Assembly: GCF_013393945.1 (NCBI RefSeq)
Contig: NZ_CP040297.1
Location: 2,682,804 to 2,746,803, forward strand
Direction of reading: 5' to 3'
Length of the DNA: 64,000 nucleotides
Source of the DNA: Nostoc sp. TCL26-01
GTDB lineage: Bacteria; Cyanobacteriota; Cyanobacteriia; Cyanobacteriales; Nostocaceae
In this document: one piece after another, positions 59,887 to 64,000 of the stretch
Layout: every line of letters starts with the position of its first letter
How positions within the stretch are numbered: position 1 is the first letter of the stretch
Position numbers and translations under genes: made by a program
The notes under the pieces: model-generated
Told to the model about the DNA's origin: nothing
Seen by the model: only the letters and a program-made list of their open reading frames with translations
Databases searched by the model: none

Positions 59887-59932
59887 CACCTCTTATTTAA
59901 ACTCTTTAGAGTAACGTAAGAGGTGTTTTTTT
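59887..59932 (+). terminator. Terminator after amt1
   Basis: CACCTCTTA (59887-59895) and TAAGAGGTG (59917-59925) pair around an inner ACTC/GAGT hairpin and are followed by seven T. Confidence 0.9.
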
Positions 59933-59960
59933 GCTCAAATTTGATAATTTTTAACTTATT

Positions 59961-59991
59961 TAACGTGAGTCTTGAACGAAGACTCACGTTA
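59961..59991. repeat. 13-bp hairpin TAACGTGAGTCTT
   Basis: TAACGTGAGTCTT and AAGACTCACGTTA are perfect arms around five bases. The first ten bases match the ends of the TTAACGTGAGTTCGAC elements, so it may be a shrunken member. Confidence 0.7.
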
Positions 59992-60270
59992 TTTAGTGTG
60001 TCATTAGTGTGTAAATAGCTATCAAAAAAACACATCAAGCATTGATTTAGATGTAAATCATATGAACTTTCTTAAAAAATAAAATGTAAAGCTTGCATTA
60101 GTAACATTTTAAATTCATAAGTTGCAACTATAATTAGGATGATTTTTTGTTGAACTTGGCCAAAAACTAATTCCAAGTAGTTTGTCAAACAAAAATCTGT
60201 GACAAAAAGTAATGAAAGGTAACTTAATATACAAAGTTACTGGTCGTCAGGGAGAAAGGGATCAATAGAA
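59992..60270. other. amtB upstream region
   Basis: AT-rich, with no gene. It contains the NtcA-like site at 60219-60232 and a GGGAGAAAGGG purine box before the GTG start. Confidence 0.45.
60219..60240 (+). promoter_or_regulatory. NtcA-like site inside an inverted repeat, upstream of amtB
   Basis: GTA-ACTTAATA-TAC (60219-60232) fits the NtcA consensus GTA-N8-TAC exactly. The same bases start a perfect inverted repeat, GTAACTT (60219-60225) and AAGTTAC (60234-60240). It is only about 39 bases before the start codon, closer than a normal activating site, so the reading is uncertain. Confidence 0.4.
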
Positions 60271-61683
60271 GTGTTGAAGAAAGTTTTGATGATAGGGGCT
60301 ATGACGCTGTTGCTGTTTGCATGGCCTCTGATAGGTGATGCGTTGGCGCAAGCACCAGCTACTCCTCCAGCTGCGGATACGGGAGATACAGCATTTATGT
60401 TAGTGTCATCAGCGCTAGTCTTGTTGATGACACCAGGATTAGCGTTTTTCTATGGTGGATTTGTGCGATCGCGCAATATTCTCAATACACTAATGATGAG
60501 TTTTGTATTGATGGCGATTGTCGGTGTCACCTGGATTTTGTGGGGTTATAGTCTGTCCTTTGCACCAGGATTGCCATTTATCGGTGGCTTACAGTGGTTT
60601 GGGTTGAACGGTGTCGGGTTAGAGACGACTGATTATCTCAAAGGTTCAGCACCAGCAGAGGTGGTTTCCTATGCGGCAACCATTCCCCATCAGGCATACA
60701 TGATCTATCAAGCCATGTTTGCCATTATTACACCTGCTTTGATTTCTGGAGCGATCGCCGAGCGGATGAGCTTCCGAGCTTATAGTTTGTTTGTACTGCT
60801 GTGGTCAACCTTTGTTTACACCCCTCTAGCTCACATGGTTTGGGCTAAGGGTGGATTCTTGGGTTTATACGGTGGTTTAGGCGCTCTTGACTTTGCTGGG
60901 GGGACAGTTGTACATATTAGCTCTGGGGTTTCTGCTTTGGTAGCAGCCATTGTCTTGGGGCCACGGAAAACTCACCCCGACCGTCTCAGTCCTCCCCACA
61001 ATGTACCATTTATTTTATTAGGTGCAGGTTTGCTGTGGTTTGGTTGGTTCGGCTTCAATGCTGGTAGTGCTTTATCGATTGCTAGCGGTACTTCTGGTAA
61101 CTTAGTCACTAACCCAGCTACCACAGCTTTTGTTGCTACCAATACCTCAGCCGCCGCCGGGGCTTTAATGTGGCTAATTTTGGAAGGATTTTTACGTGGT
61201 AAACCCACAGCTGTTGGTGCGGCGACAGGCGCAGTTGCTGGTTTAGTAGGTATCACCCCAGCCGCCGGTTTTGTTACACCTCTAGCAGCAATTTTGATCG
61301 GTTTTATCACAGCTGTTGTTTGCTTCTATGCTGTTAGTTTCAAACATAAGCTGAATATCGATGATGCTTTAGATACCTACCCTGTTCATGGTGTTGGTGG
61401 AACAGTAGGGGCAATTCTCACAGCTGTTTTTGCTACCGTGGAAGTTAACTCAGCAGGTAAAGATGGTGTATTGCGGGGTAACTTTGGAGAGTTAGGTGTG
61501 GAACTAGCAGCAATTCTCGTTGCCTATGTGATTGCGGCTGTTGGCACTTGGATTATTCTCAAGGTAATTGATGCTACTGTGGGCTTGCGGGTAAAAGAAG
61601 AAGCGGAATATCAAGGTCTAGATATTAACGAACACGGGGAAGAAGGTTACAATTCTGAGTTTAGCGATCGCATTGTGCCGTAA
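60271..61683 (+). CDS. amtB: Ammonium transporter AmtB
   Basis: A 470-residue channel, starting at GTG 60271 after a GGGAGAAAGGG box. The leader is hydrophobic and ends LAQAPATPPA. The pore histidines are in DFAGGTVVHISSGVSALVA near residue 212 and DTYPVHGVGGTVGAILT near 370. The tail EEAEYQGLDINEHGEEGYNS keeps the consensus for PII binding. It differs from Amt1 and Amt4 in having no long N-terminal extension. It is last of the three. A GDSL hydrolase gene follows 64 bases later on the same strand, probably as a separate unit. Confidence 0.93.
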   Translation: MLKKVLMIGAMTLLLFAWPLIGDALAQAPATPPAADTGDTAFMLVSSALVLLMTPGLAFFYGGFVRSRNILNTLMMSFVLMAIVGVTWILWGYSLSFAPGLPFIGGLQWFGLNGVGLETTDYLKGSAPAEVVSYAATIPHQAYMIYQAMFAIITPALISGAIAERMSFRAYSLFVLLWSTFVYTPLAHMVWAKGGFLGLYGGLGALDFAGGTVVHISSGVSALVAAIVLGPRKTHPDRLSPPHNVPFILLGAGLLWFGWFGFNAGSALSIASGTSGNLVTNPATTAFVATNTSAAAGALMWLILEGFLRGKPTAVGAATGAVAGLVGITPAAGFVTPLAAILIGFITAVVCFYAVSFKHKLNIDDALDTYPVHGVGGTVGAILTAVFATVEVNSAGKDGVLRGNFGELGVELAAILVAYVIAAVGTWIILKVIDATVGLRVKEEAEYQGLDINEHGEEGYNSEFSDRIVP

Positions 61684-61747
61684 TAATTCCGTAAACTAGT
61701 GCCATTCTTCCGTGAGCGATTTACAATTTGAGTCAAATCATTGGTAG

Positions 61748-62560
61748 ATGTCGCTAGTTGTGTCCACTTCTGCAAAACGCTTTCCTATCTGGGCTTTTTT
61801 CTCACTGGTATCCAACGGACTACTGATGGTAGCAGTCATCCTGCTAATTTGGCAACAGCAGAAATTGTCCGCCTTTTTTCGTCATACTCCTCCCCCAGTA
61901 CCAGTGAGTCAAGCTCAAGCTGTTGCACCAGAGTTAGGCCCTCGTCACCAACTCACTTATCAACAATGGGTGGATATTCTCAAACAAGAAGCCAAAGTGG
62001 CAACGGAGAAACGTCCCCAGCATTTAACTATACTGGTGGGAGATTCTTTAAGTCTGTGGTTTCCGGTTGAGTTATTACCTGAAGATAAAAATTGGCTCAA
62101 TCAAGCAATTTCCGGCGAAACCAGCAATGGATTGCGACAGAGGTTGAATCTGTTTGATAATACTCAACCAGAGGCAATTTTTTTAATGATTGGGATTAAT
62201 GACCTGATTCGTGGTGTGGGTGATGAGGTAATTTTAGATAATCAGCAACAGATGATGAATTATTTACGAAAAACCCATCCCCAAGCCAAAATTTTTGTCC
62301 AGTCAATTTTGCCCCACGGAGGAGAGGAGGCAACTTGGGAAGGACGAGAAAAACTATTAGCTATTCCCAATAGTCGCATCCGACAATTAAATCAGCAAAT
62401 TCAAAATATCGCTACTAAAGAAGGTGTAAGATATCTCGATTTATATTCTTTATTTACTAATCAAAAAGGTAATCTTCGTCAGGAATTCACCACCGATGGC
62501 TTGCATTTAAGTCCGGCTGGATATTTAGTTTGGCGCACTGCGTTAAAATTGTCTCAGTAA
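61748..62560 (+). CDS. SGNH/GDSL hydrolase, membrane-anchored
   Basis: A 270-residue protein. An N-terminal membrane helix (about 12-37) anchors a periplasmic hydrolase. The four blocks are complete: LTILVGDSLSLWFPVELL (serine), AISGETSNGLRQ (glycine), IFLMIGINDLIRG (asparagine) and TTDGLHLSPAGYLVW (aspartate-histidine pair). The family deacylates lipids or removes O-acetyl groups from glycans such as peptidoglycan or exopolysaccharide. It resembles cyanobacterial acetylhydrolases next to cell-wall genes, but the substrate is not known. It lies 64 bases after amtB. Confidence 0.87.
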   Translation: MSLVVSTSAKRFPIWAFFSLVSNGLLMVAVILLIWQQQKLSAFFRHTPPPVPVSQAQAVAPELGPRHQLTYQQWVDILKQEAKVATEKRPQHLTILVGDSLSLWFPVELLPEDKNWLNQAISGETSNGLRQRLNLFDNTQPEAIFLMIGINDLIRGVGDEVILDNQQQMMNYLRKTHPQAKIFVQSILPHGGEEATWEGREKLLAIPNSRIRQLNQQIQNIATKEGVRYLDLYSLFTNQKGNLRQEFTTDGLHLSPAGYLVWRTALKLSQ

Positions 62561-62561
62561 G

Positions 62562-62686
62562 GTGAGTGAGAGAGTGAGAGAGTGCTGAGTGCTGAGTGCT
62601 GAGTGAGGGAGTATTGACGAATGACTAATGACTAATGACCAATGACTAATGCCTGTTACCTGTCACCTGTTCCCTATTCCCTATTA
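62562..62686. repeat. Mixed heptamer array
   Basis: GAGTGAGA, GAGTGCT, AATGACT and TTACCTG-type units fill the gap before the rubredoxin gene. Confidence 0.85.
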
Positions 62687-62709
62687 CCGCAATTAGCTGA
62701 GGGGAAGTT

Positions 62710-62871
62710 ATGATAACTCATGTATGTTCTGCTTGCGGCTACGAATATGATCCAGAAGTAGGTGACCCGGATAGCGGTATACCTCCAGGAACGGTTTTTG
62801 AAGATATACCAGAAGATTGGGTATGCCCAGTTTGCGGGGCGACAAAAGATTTATTTGAACCAGCAGATTAA
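62710..62871 (+). CDS. Rubredoxin
   Basis: A 53-residue rubredoxin beginning at ATG 62710. The two iron-binding pairs are [10 protein letters not shown] (residues 6-9, CxxC) and [10 protein letters not shown] (CxxC), joined by [16 protein letters not shown]. It is a one-iron electron carrier. It is a soluble short form without the C-terminal membrane anchor of RubA, the photosystem assembly rubredoxin. It is followed 47 bases later by a flavoprotein gene. Confidence 0.95.
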   Translation: MITHVCSACGYEYDPEVGDPDSGIPPGTVFEDIPEDWVCPVCGATKDLFEPAD

Positions 62872-62918
62872 ACGTACTAGCCTAGAGATTAGGTGATGTA
62901 AAAGAGAAAGATCGAAAA

Positions 62919-64000
62919 TTGCTACCTTTAAAAATTGTTGTAATCGGTGGTGGGGCGGCGGGATTCTTTGGGGCGATCGCTTGTGCTAGACTCAACCCTG
63001 AAGCTGAGGTGACGTTAATTGAAGCTAGTCATCAACTACTAGGGAAGGTTCGCATCTCTGGTGGTGGGCGCTGTAATGTGACTCATGCTTGCTTTGATGC
63101 TAATGAGTTAGTCCAAAATTACCCTAGAGGTGGTAAAGCTTTACGGGGTGCTTTCAGTCGCTTTCAAGCTCAAGATACTGTAGCTTGGTTTGCAGCCCAA
63201 GGAGTACTACTGAAAACTGAAGCTGATGGGCGGATGTTTCCCACTACAGACAACTCTGAAACTATTGTCAATTGTTTGATGGATGCAGCCCAAGCGGCGG
63301 CGGTGGAGATTTGGACGAAAGCACCTGTTGTCTCAGTTAAACATTCCCCAAATCATCAGTTTGAGATTGTTTTGAAGTCGGGAGAGGTGAAAAAATGCGA
63401 TCGCCTACTCCTAGCTACAGGTAGTAGTCTTGTAGGGTATAAACTTGCCCAAGCGTTAGGACATCACATTGAACCGCCAGTGCCATCACTATTTACATTT
63501 AATATTGTGGAAGCGAAGTTACGCGCATTAGCTGGTATTAGTGTCAACCCTGTGCGTTTACGATTGTATAGTGGAGAAAAATCTTCACTAGAACAAATAG
63601 GGCCATTGTTAATTACTCATTGGGGTTTGAGTGGCCCGGCTGTACTCAAGCTTTCGGCCTGGGGTGCAAGACTCCTGCATGATCAACATTATCAAGCCAC
63701 TTTATTAATTAATTGGTTGCCTGATCTCTCCCCAGAAGAGGTTAAGCAAAAAATCTTAGGGGTGAAAAATGAATGGGGAAAACGAGCGATCGCCCTTCAT
63801 CGTGGCGTTGATTTACCTCATCGTCTGTGGCAGTATATCATCAATCGTGCAGGTATTAACCCAGATGACCGTTGGGCAGGACTGTCGAATAAGACTCTCA
63901 ATCTGCTTATACAAGAACTAACTCAAGGAAAATACGCAGTTAACGGTAAAGGCGTATTTAAAGAGGAGTTTGTCACTTGTGGTGGTGTCAATCTCAAAGA
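62919..64000 (+). CDS. BaiN/HI0933-type FAD-dependent oxidoreductase (cut by window edge)
   Basis: The frame is open from TTG 62919 to the window end, about 360 residues. No ATG or GTG is in frame between a stop at 62883 and that TTG. The N-terminus LPLKIVVIGGGAAGFFGAIA is the FAD loop, followed by KVRISGGGRCNVTH near residue 45, typical of the BaiN/RdsA family. Further marks are LLLATGSSLVGYKLAQALGH and THWGLSGPAVLKLSAWG near 220. The protein should end about 40-50 residues beyond the edge. Members reduce unsaturated substrates, but the substrate here is unknown. It may work with the rubredoxin just upstream. Confidence 0.85.
   Translation, partial: MLPLKIVVIGGGAAGFFGAIACARLNPEAEVTLIEASHQLLGKVRISGGGRCNVTHACFDANELVQNYPRGGKALRGAFSRFQAQDTVAWFAAQGVLLKTEADGRMFPTTDNSETIVNCLMDAAQAAAVEIWTKAPVVSVKHSPNHQFEIVLKSGEVKKCDRLLLATGSSLVGYKLAQALGHHIEPPVPSLFTFNIVEAKLRALAGISVNPVRLRLYSGEKSSLEQIGPLLITHWGLSGPAVLKLSAWGARLLHDQHYQATLLINWLPDLSPEEVKQKILGVKNEWGKRAIALHRGVDLPHRLWQYIINRAGINPDDRWAGLSNKTLNLLIQELTQGKYAVNGKGVFKEEFVTCGGVNLK

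Overview
The window comes from a filamentous, heterocyst-forming cyanobacterium of the Nostoc/Anabaena/Trichormus group. The evidence is the frequent HIP1 palindrome GCGATCGC, many heptanucleotide short tandem repeat arrays between genes, the chlorophyll gene chlM, a PatA-type response regulator, a three-gene amt cluster, and a 19 kb gene block that matches the heterocyst envelope polysaccharide (HEP) island known from Anabaena sp. PCC 7120 (compared from memory; no search was run).

Positions 1-19,032, all on the minus strand, are the HEP-type island. In transcription order it holds a glucose-1-phosphate cytidylyltransferase, an LhgO-type FAD oxidase, an NAD-dependent sugar epimerase, a family 2 glycosyltransferase, two tandem 2-oxoglutarate-dioxygenase-like genes, an RfbC-type epimerase, a SAF-domain dehydrogenase, a glycosyltransferase, a Wzc-like co-polymerase/tyrosine kinase, HepC, HepA, and three more glycosyltransferases, the last cut by the window edge. 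Together they would make an unusual nucleotide sugar, assemble a lipid-linked repeat unit and export it.

Positions 19.8-23.7 kb hold a kinase-TPR protein, a PP2C phosphatase and a VWA protein, the same triad as E. coli YegI/PphC/YegL. A divergent PATAN-receiver regulator, cinA, a WecA/MraY-type transferase, glyA, a Tic20-like protein, an FAH-family hydrolase, rpsF, a coiled-coil protein and a STAS protein follow to 34.5 kb.

Positions 35.3-37.7 kb look like a small accessory islet: an HD-domain protein, the tail of a broken AraC regulator, a DJ-1/PfpI protein whose stop codon lies in a repeat end, a GAF-LuxR regulator and a transposase scrap. Positions 38-50 kb are mixed: DedA, argG, a PEP-CTERM protein, a PhoX-type phosphatase, a glycosyltransferase, a PHP phosphoesterase, two PD-(D/E)XK nuclease-fold genes, a DUF5895-like gene, two membrane proteins and chlM. 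Positions 50.6-53.5 kb carry unrecognised small proteins, including an Ala-rich repeat protein and its neighbour.

Positions 53.8-64 kb hold nagA, purE, the ammonium transporters amt4-amt1-amtB, a GDSL hydrolase, a 53-residue rubredoxin and the start of a BaiN/HI0933-type flavoprotein.

Intergenic DNA is rich in repeats. At least six families of short elements with inverted-repeat ends (MITE-like) are present in one or more copies, some nested, and heptamer arrays in several places run into the last codons and stop of the adjacent gene. No tRNA, rRNA or CRISPR array was seen.
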